64,000 bases of DNA. It comes from Epinephelus fuscoguttatus. Lineage: Eukaryota; Chordata; Actinopteri; Perciformes; Serranidae. Location: the NCBI RefSeq assembly GCF_011397635.1, contig NC_064769.1:19299207-19363206 (forward strand), written 5' to 3'. The notes below the pieces were generated by a model. The model was not told the origin of the DNA. It was given only the letters and a program-made list of their open reading frames with translations, and did no database searches. The position numbers and the translations under genes are program-made. Below are positions 48,001-60,379 of the stretch, in pieces; position 1 is the first letter of the stretch; each line of letters begins with the position of its first letter.

Positions 48001-51000
48001 GATACAAGCCGGAGGAGACCTCCAAGAGCGTAACTGCCGGGAAGTCATGACTGTTGAGCTGTAAAACGAGGGTCTTATCAGTTTCAACACATGTGCAGTT
48101 AAAGTGTCTGCCAGTTTACTGTAAGGAATGGCGTGTGTTTGAGTAGTTATTACATAGACAAAGTCAGATTCTGAGTCTAATCACACACATATGACAGAAT
48201 ATTTCTACAGGCTAGTCTATACCTCATATAAACTGTATGTACAAATACTCACATGATTAGACATCACTTTGTTAGTGTAAATATTGCAGGTTTTTGAGGA
48301 ATTTCAATGTATATTTAAAGTCAAAGTATCATGGATGTATTCAGTTATCCCACTCGCTCATGCATAATAGGCTGAACTTGGCTCTGGACCTTGGTTTTAA
48401 TATTGTGCTCATTAAACGGGGACACACTTGGCACAGCATAATGACCACATAGACATTTGCAGAATTATGCTCAGCGAGTCTAACTCTTTCACACAGGGTA
48501 AATACACACATAAATGTTAAATGGATGTGTTTCAGATGAATAATATAGCGATTACTGTTGTCACTGGCGTCAATGAGGGGTTTTCCTTCCAGTGAGCGAC
48601 ATCCATAACAGAGAGACTACCTACAGTAACGAGGCCAGTGCCCAAGGCAAATCATCTTTTAAAAGAAGTATCATTACAGCTCTGACTAATCAGATTTTGG
48701 AAGAAGCTGAAATGTTTTCTTGAAGAAGCATTGGTACAGTTTCTTGCAGCGTAGCAGTGGTGTGAATACATATCAGGGTTTAAGACAACTGCACGACACA
48801 AGGGCGAAGAAAAGGGCAGGAAGTCTTGCCACTGACCCTGCCCACCTAGGCAACCATCTGTTCGAAAAACATTCCCTGGACACTGCAGTTCCATTAAGAG
48901 CTGTGACTACTTAACCAGCCTCCCTACAGCTCACCCAGTATAAACAATAGCGATTCATAACCATTCAGTGCCAGCAACTGTAATCCTTGCTACTTTTACT
49001 ACGACTTATGTATTTGCTACCAATGTCCAATTTAGTTATGCTAAATACACATAATATCGCGGATGTGCTTGTGATCCACATGAAATCAGTCAGATTAAAG
49101 ATCACAAATGTCTTAAGACGGCAGGATTGAAAAGATTTACGGATAATCTTTATGGAGTCTTGAGCGTGCCACTGGAATAATTATCCATGTTTTACTGGTT
49201 AGCTATAATCATTCAATTAACTGGTGCATTTCAAAATCTGCAAAGTTATTTGCTCGAATTACGTTTAGAATTTGAAAGTATGTGTTAAACAAAGTAAGAA
49301 AATCCTCATTAAATGTGCCAGTAAATAATTCGGTATCATTGATCTCTCTTTAAATGATGAATGGTGACTTTCACTTATTTTCCATGGTACAATTAACTTT
49401 TATTTAACTTGTTAAATCAGTTTTTGAGAATGCCACCAAGACACACATCACAGGGAATTAAGTTATCCTCAGAGGCCTTAGAAAATAAGTTTTTAATTTT
49501 ATTCATCAGTAAAGGCGCTGGGAGTTGTCTCAGCTGAATTCAGTTGGAGGGTTGCTGAATTAAAGCATGTAGTCGCAGTTTTAGATCCTGCGTCTCAAGG
49601 CATTTCTGCATTGGCTTCAGCACTGAGCCAATGTGGTTGCCAAAGTGCCTGATGGTGTTGTCAATGTCATCAAGAAGGTTGTATTTGATATGTAACATTG
49701 TCTTTACTGAAATTAAAAGGGGTGGTGGGAGATCAAAAATGTGATGTGTCTTACCACCTTCCCAGACCAACCTAAAGAGGTCAGATTTTTTGAAGTAGGG
49801 TTGTATGAGCTACTTTTCTGTAGTCAGTACAGTAGATGTCAGGCGGCACATCCCCAGTTTGGAGAAGCAGACAGGAAAACTAACCCTGCTCTGGACGGGG
49901 GTCAGCAGCAAAAAGTATTTTTGCCACCTAAACAAAGACTCACAAACAGTTTACGTGGATGCTTTATTGAGAATATTTTCACCACTTTACCTTCTCATCA
50001 GACAGCCCTCTCCTTTGGCACTACTTTTTCTCAACCCTAGAACGTCTTCCTTAGTTCAGTCTCCCTCTGCAAAATTTCTTCATTATACTATGGTTCATAA
50101 AGGTATCCTCTTGTCTCCACAGTCAACGGCATTTTGCCAACGTTGTCACAGTCACTCATTTTTTATTTTCTTGTATTTGTTGTCTCCTCCATAAAATCCT
50201 TAAAGTCTGCCACCCTAATAAAGTGAGTGGCACAGCTGCACTTGTGTGTAGGAATACAGAAGTTCCAGAGTGCAGAAAATGTAGTGCCAAATGACGACAA
50301 GGTAGAGGGATGAAAATATTCTGACTATAGCGTGGGCCTTTTTTTAAGTGGCTAAAATATGCTTGCTGCTGCCCCTGTCCACAGCAGCATATGGCTGAGC
50401 TTCTGTATCGGCTTTCCTGCCTGCTTCTCCAAACTCTGGATGCACTGACCGCCTGCACTGAAAGTAAAACACTGACTATAGATTAATATCTCACACAGAC
50501 CCACTTGAAAAAATCAGAACTGACCTTTCCAATAACTGTAATTGTAACCTGTCACTTGCTTCACATCCACTTCCACCGCTAAGGCTTAAAATCCAGTTAG
50601 AAACACCCACCATTCTTTATTTCACCTGAAGCTGAAACTGTACTAAACTCTTTAATCTATTTATCGAGGGCAGTGTGTCTCATGCGCTGTCCATGCTGTG
50701 ACATACACTGTCTCTTTGCACATGATGCAAGGTCCTTTTGTCCTTGTGTGTTGCGTTTGTCAGTGGACACTATAGCAGCAGTCAGCATGTCTCCAAAAGT
50801 AACTACTGTTGGTTCAGTCTCATAAGTCACAGCGGTTTGTGCTCACTTGTTCTATTGTGTGAAAGTTTCACGGTCTCTACACGCCAAACTTAAAACTAAA
50901 CAGCATTGCTCTAATAGTTTTTAAGATGAATGTGTGTGCGAGATAGGCTATATTTAAACCACCATGTTGGTTTATGTTACTGTATGACATTGTTTATGTA

Positions 51001-53324
51001 ATACAGAATGATTTAGATAAAAATAAATAACAGAGAGTAACACCAAAATGTATTATCAAGAAAACAGAATGAGCAGCAGGGTGACTGGATTATAAACCTA
51101 AATGTCTGAACTGTAGTCATCTGTAATGTCTGAGAATTATTCATCATGCTGGTCTGTATCCTGTGACATCCAAATGAAGACACACCATCACTGTGATTTT
51201 CTCCAGTGTTAGTTATGCAGTAATCTCCCAAAGCTTAATATATAGCAGCTCAGTAATTTGCAGTAAGTTTCTCAGATGTTCTCAAATTGCACTGGGTGTA
51301 TATACATGTACACCTTGCTAGGGAAAAAGCTATTATCATAAATATGATTAGGGAGAGTAATTACATGAGTTGAGCAATTAGGGAACTTCTGCCCTGCAGT
51401 AATTAAAGATTTTGGGGATGAAACAATATTTATTGGCTGGTTTGCAGACCTCTGAGAAGAAGGGGAGCAATTTTCACTGAGGAACATTGGACCACAGCGG
51501 TGTCCACAGACCAACAACAGCAGCTCCCACGCTGTGTGTTAATGTGGAGCAGTTGTAGTGTAAAGGGTGGTTGATCAGTAAGTGGGAGGGTTGCTGATTC
51601 AGCCCGGCTCAAGATCTCTAAATGGAAGATGTTCAGGTGAAACTCTCATACCTCCCTCAACAACTACAAGCAGAGTGCTCTCAGACACTAGTGGAGCTGC
51701 TCGGTGCCAAAAGGTAGACACTGTTTACCCTGGGCACCGCCGAGGAGTGAGGCCATGTAAATGTAGCAGTGCATTATGTGCTCAGTGAATCTTCCCTGGG
51801 TAAATACATTCATGGTTGAATGCTCCGTCTCGGTTCTGTTCTGAATATTTAATGGCTTCTAATTAGTAAACTACAGTTTGGAAAAAAAAAGATTTCTCCA
51901 TTACCTGAAAAGCTGTATTGTCATCGTCTGCACCGCTTCCCATGCAACGCACAACGCTCTATTTTACTGTTGCTCTAAATTCTTTTGCTTTTCCATAGCC
52001 AACCTTTTAATTAAATTTATGTCGTCATTGCAGATAGTGGATTTTCAATGTCAAATGAGTGGCTCAAAGCAAGGGCAGGCAGCCACTTGTGGGCCCCGGT
52101 GCAACCTACAGACAGACAGAAGAAGGGGAAATGGAATTCCCCTCACATAAAAGACCAGGTGATATCAAATCTGATCTGAGTTATCTCTTTATTGTAGTCT
52201 GCCTGGCTTCACTCCAAATCACTGCCAGCTGTGGCTTCTCATTGGGAGGACCATTTGCCAAAACAAAACCACCATTCATAACAGCTATGCACTACGATTG
52301 CTGTATCCAAGAAGGATCATAATGCTCCAATGAATCTTTTGAATGGCCTAAGTACAACACGGTGCAGAGGACGGTCTTCTTTTCATTAATTAATGACAGA
52401 ATGCAATACATCAAACAAACCGGAAAGAGGTGAGAGGATGTAATTAAGCACTCAAAATGAATCAATCTCCCATCTTATTAATGGGTTTTATCTGCCATGA
52501 ATTTTCCAGAAAAGGTATTGTAATCTGCATTTTTAGAGGTATAAATTTGCCATTCATCACAGTCCCTTTCTCCATCTCAGGGTTATCTGTTTTGTGCAAA
52601 TTTCAACCCTGGTCTCCCTGATTCTTCTGTCTCTTGGCTCAAGCACAAACAACTTACAGTAAGTGAAATCTGGGGCAATTAAGCCTTCTAGGTGCCACGG
52701 ATATTATCAGAAAATGTGGGATTGTGTGCAAAGATGTGACTTACTTACAAGTTTAATGACAATGTGCCATGTATTGAGAACTTTAGATGTGTTGTGTCCT
52801 GTATGTGTTTGCAAAATATGAGGATTTTTAGCTTTTTTTATATAGTATAATGTGAAATTTTGGACCAAAAAAGACAATTTGATGGTTAATTTTGCGTAAT
52901 TGTGCCAAAAAATCTGCAGCAACAACACGCAAAAACAGAAATGTAATTGAGGAGATGATGTTAACATAAAGCACACATGTTGTCTATGCAAATTTAACCC
53001 CTAACTATGACACTGATTATCTGTACGACTGAGCAGACCTGCAGTTGAGAGTACAGTCAGATCTGTGGATCAGGAAAAGACGCGCACGCTGACAGGAGCT
53101 CTCCGGGGTCCTGAACAGCTTTACCAGGTGGACATTTTAACGTCACAACTCTTTAACATTTCAATAAAAGCATGCAACCACTATCCAGCCGTGCAAACAA
53201 ACAAACAACACCCACCTTCCACCTCATCCTCGGGCAGGATAACAGGGGTCCGGTAGGTGAGGACATCTGGAATAGTGCAAAGTCCCTTGTACATGAACCT
53301 GGTGGTCACAGCACGCACTGGCAT
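33099..53324 (-). CDS. cabp7: Calcium-binding protein 7 / calneuron-2 (complete, 5 coding exons)
   Basis: Tail-anchored EF-hand protein of the trans-Golgi and vesicle membranes; the family restrains phosphatidylinositol 4-kinase IIIbeta at low calcium. Coding exons, in order: complement(53216..53324), complement(34144..34287), complement(33940..34052), complement(33322..33469), complement(33099..33226). They total 642 nt, 213 aa (human 215), with all phases matching. Exon 1 begins [14 protein letters not shown] and aligns in length with human CABP7. EF1 loop at 46-57 ([12 protein letters not shown]) and EF2 loop at 82-93 ([12 protein letters not shown]) look functional; the C-lobe hands are degenerate, as in the family. 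The C-terminal anchor is about residues 187-204 ([18 protein letters not shown]), with NQMLRRGMK after it. CALN1 is the paralogue, but SRKL-free C-lobe sequence [19 protein letters not shown] fits CABP7. An AG directly before AAATG at 53324 suggests an upstream non-coding exon. Intron 1 is 18.9 kb. Confidence 0.95.
35718..36777. repeat. Recurring 40-50 bp motif, three copies
   Basis: The phrase AGAGACTGTAGTTGAATGT followed by CAGTACCATGGAGAGAGGCA (35718-35762) recurs at about 36303-36350 with few changes. It recurs partially at about 36747-36777. It probably marks ends or pieces of an unrecognised mobile element in cabp7 intron 1. Confidence 0.6.
38085..38410 (+). repeat. Dispersed repeat, copy A (inverted relative to 61560)
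   Basis: GTGTAAGGTAGTTACAATGG with GCCCTATTGCATGCTATT, then AACTAGCTACAGGATCGTAT and CATCTTGTCACATGATCAA near the right. The same blocks appear reverse-complemented at 61560-61720. This suggests one repeat family in two orientations about 23 kb apart. Confidence 0.65.
38581..38705. repeat. (AAAAT)n-type simple repeat
   Basis: Tandem AAAAT units with AAATG and AATTA variants across about 125 bp, in cabp7 intron 1. Confidence 0.93.
40300..41145 (+). mobile_element. Degenerate non-LTR retrotransposon 3' fragment
   Basis: One frame reads [20 protein letters not shown], then [20 protein letters not shown], the C-terminal end of a LINE reverse transcriptase. Further on, in the same register, [20 protein letters not shown] is followed by QC and a stop: a Cys-His cluster typical of the end of such ORF2 proteins. 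Stops (for example 40561-40563) break the frame, so it is dead. It ends in a (TAAAA)n tail near 41125-41145. 5'-truncated, as is usual. Clade not assigned. Confidence 0.85.
43611..44705. repeat. Minisatellite, about 20 monomers with trimeric higher-order pattern
   Basis: Monomers of about 52-60 bp begin GGTTGCTACAAAACAC and carry CATTTGGAGCCTAAAAA. Three types alternate: A (GCCGCAGTAGAAAACACAGG), B (GCTGATGGAAACACACTGAT) and C (AACAGACAGAAACATGC). The A-B-C order repeats about six times (period about 175 bp), with local disorder around 44380-44460. The array lies in cabp7 intron 1. Confidence 0.93.
45444..45842 (-). other. Longest unexplained open frame in cabp7 intron 1
   Basis: A 132-codon ATG frame in the sense orientation of cabp7. 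The translation is rich in Phe/Leu/Ile and has no domain or motif I recognise; the middle reads [20 protein letters not shown]. There are no clear splice sites or promoter. It could be chance, a decayed transposon or an unannotated exon. I list it only so that it is not lost. Confidence 0.15.
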
Positions 53325-54105
53325 TTCTGCGAGGGGAAACCAACTGTGTCGCGATCTTCATATATCCTAGCTCTCCGGAGTTTTGAGACAGACCCTTTGC
53401 TACTGTCCTTGATAAACAGAAATCTCAAGCAAATGAACAGGAAAACCCCACCTCCCAAAAAAAACTTCACCTCCCGTCGTTTTATTTGTTTAAATATATA
53501 TTTTCGACAAAACAAATATGAGTAAAATCATATTTCACAGGGCTGCGTGTTGAACCAAGAATGCAGCTTGTAAATCGCCTTTGGTTTTAATGCATAGCCT
53601 GAAGCAGATTACTGTAAGCAAGATGTGAAGCATGCCATGTCATAAAAAATGATATGTATATATATGAAACTTTTACTTCATAGCCGTTCAGACAGTGATC
53701 AGCTCATATTAAAATTGATGCAGCCAGAGAGATAAACAGGCTACTTTGCAATTCTTCTATGCACGAATGCTCCCGTATTAAAAAAAAGAAAGATGATAAA
53801 TTAATAAAAATAAAATGAGGACGAAATCGACCCTTCCTAAAACGCGTCTTGTTCTTTCAAACTGTCTGTTCCCGACAAAATCTGCCTCACTTTTCTTCCT
53901 CGTTTCGGCATCTTCTTAAAAAACACACACAACAGCGGATCGATGATACAAGATAAATACGGCAGCGCTGACGAGCTGATCCTATCCTGTGAGCGAGGTG
54001 CAAATAAAATCTTGTAACATTTCTCTTTTTTCCTGGAGAGCGGCTTCAAGGGAATCCTGGGTGACCCCCTTCTCATCTGATACAGACACGCTGTATGAGG
54101 CAGTG

Positions 54106-54108
<3 letters not shown>
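53325..54108 (-). promoter_or_regulatory. Candidate cabp7 5' region
   Basis: CpG-containing sequence at 53820-54060, unlike its AT-rich surroundings, lies upstream of the first coding exon. A 3' splice-like TTTCCCCTCGCAG abuts the AA before the ATG, so a non-coding exon probably lies within this stretch or further up. No start site can be fixed from sequence. Confidence 0.35.

Positions 54109-54141
<33 letters not shown>
54109..54141. repeat. (CT)n microsatellite
   Basis: About 33 bp of uninterrupted CT, 22 bp from a long CA run. Confidence 0.97.
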
Positions 54142-54143
<2 letters not shown>

Positions 54144-54162
54144 GCTGTCTGCTCCAGTCTCA

Positions 54163-54163
<1 letters not shown>

Positions 54164-54231
<68 letters not shown>
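54164..54231. repeat. (AC)n microsatellite
   Basis: About 68 bp of uninterrupted AC dinucleotide, able to form Z-DNA, within about 1 kb of the first cabp7 coding exon. Confidence 0.97.
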
Positions 54232-54232
<1 letters not shown>

Positions 54233-54750
54233 ATCCTGCTGCTGCCTCGGTCACAGCGGAGTCTATTGACCGTTTCCAAACTCTAATGTGATTATCTTCA
54301 TTTTCTGCACTCTGTGATGAATGTTAACACAACTCAAAGCACATATTTGCAAATATAAACGCTTGCATGTTTAATAGATGAAAAAACAAGGTGAGAATGA
54401 TGGCAACAAGTGAGGCTCTTCAGCTCTTTGCCACAGCATGGCTGGGGGCTAAATGAAAGGTGAGGGACCATCAAGCCTCAGGCATGTTTCAGCCAGTCAT
54501 TATACAGTTCATAATTAAACATGAATTCATTGAAGATTTAAAACCAGAGCTAATGCTCTGAGAGGCTTATGAGTTAAAGGGAGCCACCATTAAAGACCAG
54601 AGGCAATCAAATCAATTAACAAGGTTAAAGGAGTAGTTCAACATTTCCGGGAGACACATGAGGACATACTGTAGGTGTAGATCTCAGGGGTGATGCCAGG
54701 GACACGTCCCGCTCAATATTTAGAACATCCAAGCGGCATCCTCCAGGACT

Positions 54751-55228
54751 AAAAAATGAAGCCAACATGGAGGTGCCAAAATCTGCAGTTCTTTGAACAG
54801 CCGCTTGAGGCTGTCTCCAGAAGCGAGTCAATCCCCTTAAACCGCCATGTTAAAATGCCCAAATATAGAGCAGAAATAAACATGTTAACACCCTGGTACA
54901 AAAAAATGTTTTTGGTCGCTATAGATAATTTCCCCCTTCATGACTATAACAGGGAATGATTTCTTACATTTTATTAAGGCTTGAAGTCACTCATAATTAA
55001 GGGTGGGACGCTTTCAGTGACAGGTTGTCTGAGGATAGTGTCCTCGTCTTCTCAGTCACATCCACAACGCACTCCTCCACAGCGTCAGAAAACAAGGTTT
55101 TCACTTCGGGCTCCAAAAAAACCAAACCACAAGATGGCGATGGCCGAAATGCCAGACTCAAGACTTCAAATAGGAATCCAGGAACCGATGGGTGATGTCA
55201 CAGTGGTATTTGAAATCTATGGTCCCTC
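54751..55228 (+). repeat. Percomorph dispersed repeat, copy 1 (uninterrupted)
   Basis: Contains TGAAGCCAACATGGAGGTGC, CAGAAATAAACATGTTAACA and CATTTTATTAAGGCTTGAAG. It parallels the copy at 55841 block by block, but without the MITE. Class unknown; boundaries approximate. It preserves the empty TTAA site used in copy 2. Confidence 0.8.
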
Positions 55229-55463
55229 CCAGTAAAAACATGAAAGTAACAAAATTACATTTACACCCTAAATTGATGGAGAAAAGCCACAAATCAGTAC
55301 ATAAAATAAGTTTGATTTTAATAACTTTTATTTTAAATAACTTTTCTGGTGGACGACCCCCAAACCCCTTTTCTTGTATGTTTTCCCCCAGTGTTGAAAC
55401 AAAACCTACGCCCTTGGATAAGAAGATTGAAACAATACGAGCATCTGTATGACAAATAAAAAG

Positions 55464-55803
55464 CTACAGCCAGCAGCTGGTTAGCGTAGCTTAGCATAGA
55501 CGGAAAAAAGCATGGGGAAACAGCCAGCCTGACTCTGTCCAAAGGTGACAACATACGCCTATCAGCACCTCTAAAGCTCACTGATGCTGGATTCCCAGTA
55601 CCCTCAGAGTATCACCACGATTCCAGGAATTCAAAACCCTCAGTGAAACCCCTATTTGTCACTTTTACATATTAGTTTTTGTTCATATCAAACAAATGGG
55701 GCTGTTAGCTAGATTTTTTAGTGTATAGGACAGGGCCAGACTCGTTACTTCCCCCTTTTTCCAGTCTTTATGCCAAGCCAAGCTAATCGGCTGCAGGCTG
55801 TAG
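55464..55803. mobile_element. Palindromic MITE with long terminal inverted repeats
   Basis: The left end CTACAGCCAGCAGCTGGTTA and the right end, inverted, CTACAGCCTGCAGCCGATTA continue as imperfect inverted repeats for at least 34 bp (GCGTAGCTTAGCAT / GCTTGGCTTGGCAT). No coding capacity. I recognise the family as abundant in percomorphs, but not its class. Confidence 0.8.
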
Positions 55804-55840
55804 CTTCATATCAATCCAGGCAGCAACCTGTGGGGCTGAA

Positions 55841-56585
55841 AATGAAAAGTCAACATGGGGGTGCCGAAAACTGCAGTTCCTCGAATGGCTGCTTGAGGCT
55901 GGCTCCAGAAGTGATCAATCCCTACAGACCCCCATGGTGAAATGCCAAACTTTACAGCAGATGTAAACATGTTTACAGCCTGACACAAAAAATGACAACT
56001 GTAGGGGGGTATATGTTTAAATAGCTCACCCATTTACATTTTATTAAAGGTCCAGTGTGTGGGATTTAGGGACACCTACTGGTAGAAGTGGTGAATAATA
56101 CTTATAACCATGTTTTCGCTAGTTTGAATAACTTAGAATAAGAATTATTGTGTTTTCCGTACAGAGCAGGTCCTCTGTCATGGAGTCTGCCATGTTGTTC
56201 AGTAGTCCAGCATGGACAAACCAAACAATGGCTCTGTAAGGCCATTTTGATTTTGCATTCATTGTGTTGGCCACTGTAGTTCTCCTACACGCTCGGCACA
56301 TGGGAGAAGTTTCAGTTAATCAACGTCAACACTAACTGCCACTACACTCTACACACTGGACCTTTAAGGCTTAAAGTGACGCGTAATTAATAGGCATGGT
56401 CGCTTTGAGTGACAGGCTGTCTTCAGATGGCGTCCTTGGGCTCTCAGAAAGATTGAACCATCGCTCCTCCACAGCTCCACCCTCTCATCTGGCAACAACC
56501 AAAATACCACATTCTGGGCTTCAGAACAGGAGGCCACGAGGCAGTGGGTGACATTACGGTGGGTATGTACATTATCTATGGAGTC
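55841..56585 (+). repeat. Percomorph dispersed repeat, copy 2, split by a MITE
   Basis: Same family as 54751-55228: TGAAAAGTCAACATGGGGGT, GCAGATGTAAACATGTTTAC and then CATTTTATTAA. The copy then breaks for 316 bp and resumes GGCTTAAAGTGACGCGTAAT, matching GGCTTGAAGTCACTCATAAT of copy 1. Confidence 0.85.
56048..56363. mobile_element. TTAA-flanked MITE with preserved empty site
   Basis: A 316-bp element, ends AGGTCCAGTGTGTGGGATTT and, inverted, AGGTCCAGTGTGTAGAGTGT. It is flanked by TTAA at 56044-56047 and 56364-56367. The parent repeat copy at 54751 has a single TTAA at the same point, which proves the target duplication. It contains GTCCAGCATGGACAAACC, related to the 27477 copy. Piggybac-type targeting is inferred. 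Confidence 0.93.
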
Positions 56586-59500
56586 AGTACATTTATTGTA
56601 CAGACAGCGAAAGTGGTATCTAGGTATCTTCTTATGAAACTCTTAAGAAAACAAATTAGTGAATTTCCCACAATGTCAAATCATCCTAGTGTATGAATAA
56701 TGAATAAATGAATGACTTCATTTAGAACCAAAATTTGGAGGAAAAAAAAAAAACATAATAAAAAACAATCAAGACAAAGATAAGTGTCCGAAAAGAAGTA
56801 TGTAGAAGTAAAACTTACGGTATATGTCCCTACCCCTTTCTTACAATTCTTATTTTAACTCATATATTTTTTCAACAAATTCCCAAATTAATTTACAGCT
56901 AACATACATCTATCCCCAGTCTATTTACCACCCAATTTAATAAATAAGTAATAAACCCAGTTTATTTACAGTCCAAGTGTCACCCAGTGTCCCAAAGTGT
57001 TTTTAAAATTTATTTATATTTGTGCTTTGTTTCAACTCATCATGCAGCCCACTCCACACACACAGACTCTTCTTAGTTGTACGGACACATTGTTTTTTTC
57101 AAAATTAAATTCTCCTCTTGAATTATAACCTGTCTCCCTGTCAGAGGCTGAGCTATTGACAATAAGTTAACTGCAGCATAAACAGCTCAAAGCAAAGTAC
57201 CTGCTCACTCACTTACCCAGCTGAACAAATATTAATATCCTATGTAGAGACATTCTTTTTAGAAATCTTGTGAAGGCTGAGGATTTATTAAAAATAGAAC
57301 CACGCTTATATATTAAAAGAAAAAACACAACTAATGATGGATTTCAGTGAAAATCCGAATTAGCTCATGAAAAAATTCCAGTGTCTGGAAATGAGCAAGC
57401 CCACAGAGAGTTGCAGGCAGCACACATATTTATTTAAACCCAAAACAAAGCAGCCCACAACCTCAATTTTTGTTCAGAAGCAGCTGTATGAATCACTGAA
57501 ATGTGATGAATGTTCAGTGCCGGCGAACCCTCAGAAAACACAAACAAACATTACCCACTGAGAATGCCTGCATCTTGCATGATGATGCCCTGTGTTGGTA
57601 TCTTTCCACCCTGGTTCACACCAGATAAGTGCGGTGCGTACTGATAGAGCCGCATGTTGTTCCACTGGTTGGTTCTTCAAGGGTTTACAGGACTGACAGG
57701 TCTATTCCCATCTGAATGTGGAGGGATTGTCTCTCTCTGCTGCACCTGAGCCTCCCGCTGGCTCCGCATTCACACAAGAAAAACTTAAAACCCCAATAAC
57801 AGGCTTTGTTCTCTCTCAGATCCTACACACCATGATGGATATGGGACGGCTCAGGCTCTGACACTTTAATCATTTTCACATAGTCTTTAAAAATGTGGAA
57901 ACACATGGTGAATAACAGCACTGGCATCTGGTAGTTTCATACCTGAGGCAGTAATAGCTGCCATTTGTAAAAAGACAGACTTGATTAAAATGTTTTTTTA
58001 AATGTTTGCATTATGTTTGCAAATACAATACTATCACCTCCTCACCTTCAAACCTGCCATTATTTTATGAGACAGGAGTGTGAGAGTCTGCTGCACATTA
58101 CAACTGAAGACCATGCAGTTGCAGCTATAAGTAGAAAGCTAATATATGCCTTCTGGATTGAAAATGGAGCGATGGTGGTCATTCAGTGGGGAGTGGATCA
58201 TGCCGGCCCGAGGGCTGACACAGTGGAGAGCACCTCCGTCCTGGCATCCATCCTAACATCCTACCATCATCAAATTAAGCCTCCAGGGAGGGCTGAGGGC
58301 TGTCTAGAGAGGCAGCCGACCTGAAAGCAGACAGGTAAGAGACATCAGAACCGCAGCTGCTGACATCCGGAGAGTCAAGATGGAAATATTGGGCGCTGAA
58401 TGGAGGGAAAACACTTCTAAAATTCAAGGACTGATTCCGTCAGTCAGTGCTTGAGTGAGGGCCCAGACCAACAAAGCAGAATTCGTCTAGCATCATAGGC
58501 CTAGTGAGGCAGTTCATGTAACTTGGTGTACTCTCACTGGCACTTTAACAGCAATATATTCAGCAAAAAAGTTCTAAAAACACAGCAAACAGCAGACAGA
58601 CACAGCTACCATGCACTTCTACTGTAGATAAACTACGTGTCTAGATGTGTTCAAGTAAAAAATATTCATTCATGGCTGCTGGAGGCATGTTTCCTGCCTC
58701 TTACGTGCCCATCAGCGAATAATAATCCAGGATTTCGAGGTTGAACCAAATCAGATTCCTATACCGCCCTCAGCCAGTCCCTAGACATGCCCCGTGCATT
58801 CGAAGATATGCAGAGGTGTACAGCAATTGATGTCCTCATTATTTTTTAATACATCACTTGAATACATGATGATGTAGAAATTCAATAAGCACTTTTTAGG
58901 TGCTCTTTTGGCCCTCATTTGGCCCACACAGGGTGGCGAGAAGAAATGAATTACATCGCTATTGGTCATGATGATTCATGATGAATATTTCATCAGGATG
59001 CCAGGGAATTCTCACAATTGCTGTTAATGACAAAGCGTGCCATCTGCCACAGCAACAGGTAATTTAAGGAATCCATCATAATCTGTTGTCAGAGACCTGA
59101 ACCAAGAGTGATACAGTAACACCGCGAACAGGCTGCAGACAATACCCAAACGTCTGGTTGTCTGTTCTCTGAAGACATGCAATAAGTTTAACTTTCTGAG
59201 CTCAGTATGTTGCAGTCTGCCCAGATGCCTTCCTGCTCTACTGGGAGAAGTGATTATTAAATGCAATGATTAATACATTCAAGAACTGTATTTTATCATC
59301 GCATGTTAATTGAACATGTTTTACAGCACAGTGACGTCATAACCCTCCGAAAACAAACCAGCGCATTAAACCCTTGGTTCACGTATAAACAGGAATGTGG
59401 TGCAGTCTGACCGCACCAAGGACAAATGAGTGTCAGGGAAGTTGACTGAGCCAGAGCAGGTGCTCACGGTGAATGTGAATTGTGATAATGCATTTTATTA

Positions 59501-60379
59501 TCAAATATTCATGAATCACTGCGAGGCCATGTCGTACGTCGATGTCTAATTGCCAATTACACCTGTAGCTCACAGATCACGATGGTGGAAATGATAATGA
59601 CTCCAACAGCATAACAGAAATTGCTCAATCTCATGCATTAGGTCATTTCTCATCTAGAGCCGTAAAAATAACAAATATCTTAATGAATGTGTTTTGAAGG
59701 ACAGTTAAAGGAGCTCTTGTGTTAGGGGATAGGTATAAGAAGGTGAGCTCAAGAAGACTTTTATAGAGAACATCACCTTCATCCAGACAAAAACAAGAAC
59801 ACCAGAGGTGGAGATTAAGAGATGTATCAACAATATTGACATCTTAAGAGCCTGCTTTACGGTGGAGAAACAAGAGAAACACACAACCTTTGCTGTCAGT
59901 ACATGCCCTTTTTTGTGTGTGCATCCAGGTCTCCTCTACATGCTATACTGTCTGAATAATCCTCTTCCAGGGGATACTTGCAGTTTGAAAATATTCATGT
60001 TGAACTAATATATGTGAGGCATTTCACACAAGATTTGACCCCAACTGACAGACTGTGTGTAGACATGTATCTTCAATGTGCCAATTTTTCATGAAGTACA
60101 GAAAAACCTCCTCATTTTTTATCTTTGTGACAATTCACCTTTTAGATTATCCACTATTTTTTAAATATATTTTCTAAAGAAAAGAATAAGCCAGCTAACG
60201 TTAGCCACCCCACTGTCCTTCTCTTCATTCCCCTTGAGGGGAGCATGTAGCAGCTTGGGACACAGACCTTTGGTCAGCAGTGCCAGGTGTCACAGCAGAC
60301 TGGTGGTCAGCAGCAGCACCAGTGGTGTTAATATAGACATTGCAGACAGTGCACTCGCACTGGGGCCCTCAGGTCAGGG
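56586..60379. other. Gene-free region upstream of cabp7
   Basis: No exon, RNA gene or structured repeat that I can support. Two AT-balanced stretches rich in homeobox-like ATTA cores (about 58660-59000 and 59470-59700) have the look of conserved non-coding DNA. This is an impression, not a measurement. Confidence 0.45.

Noticed and set aside
53837-54291. Overlapping frames on both strands across the CT/CA microsatellites
   Set aside because: Their length comes from dinucleotide repeats, which rarely contain stops; the flanks match no protein.
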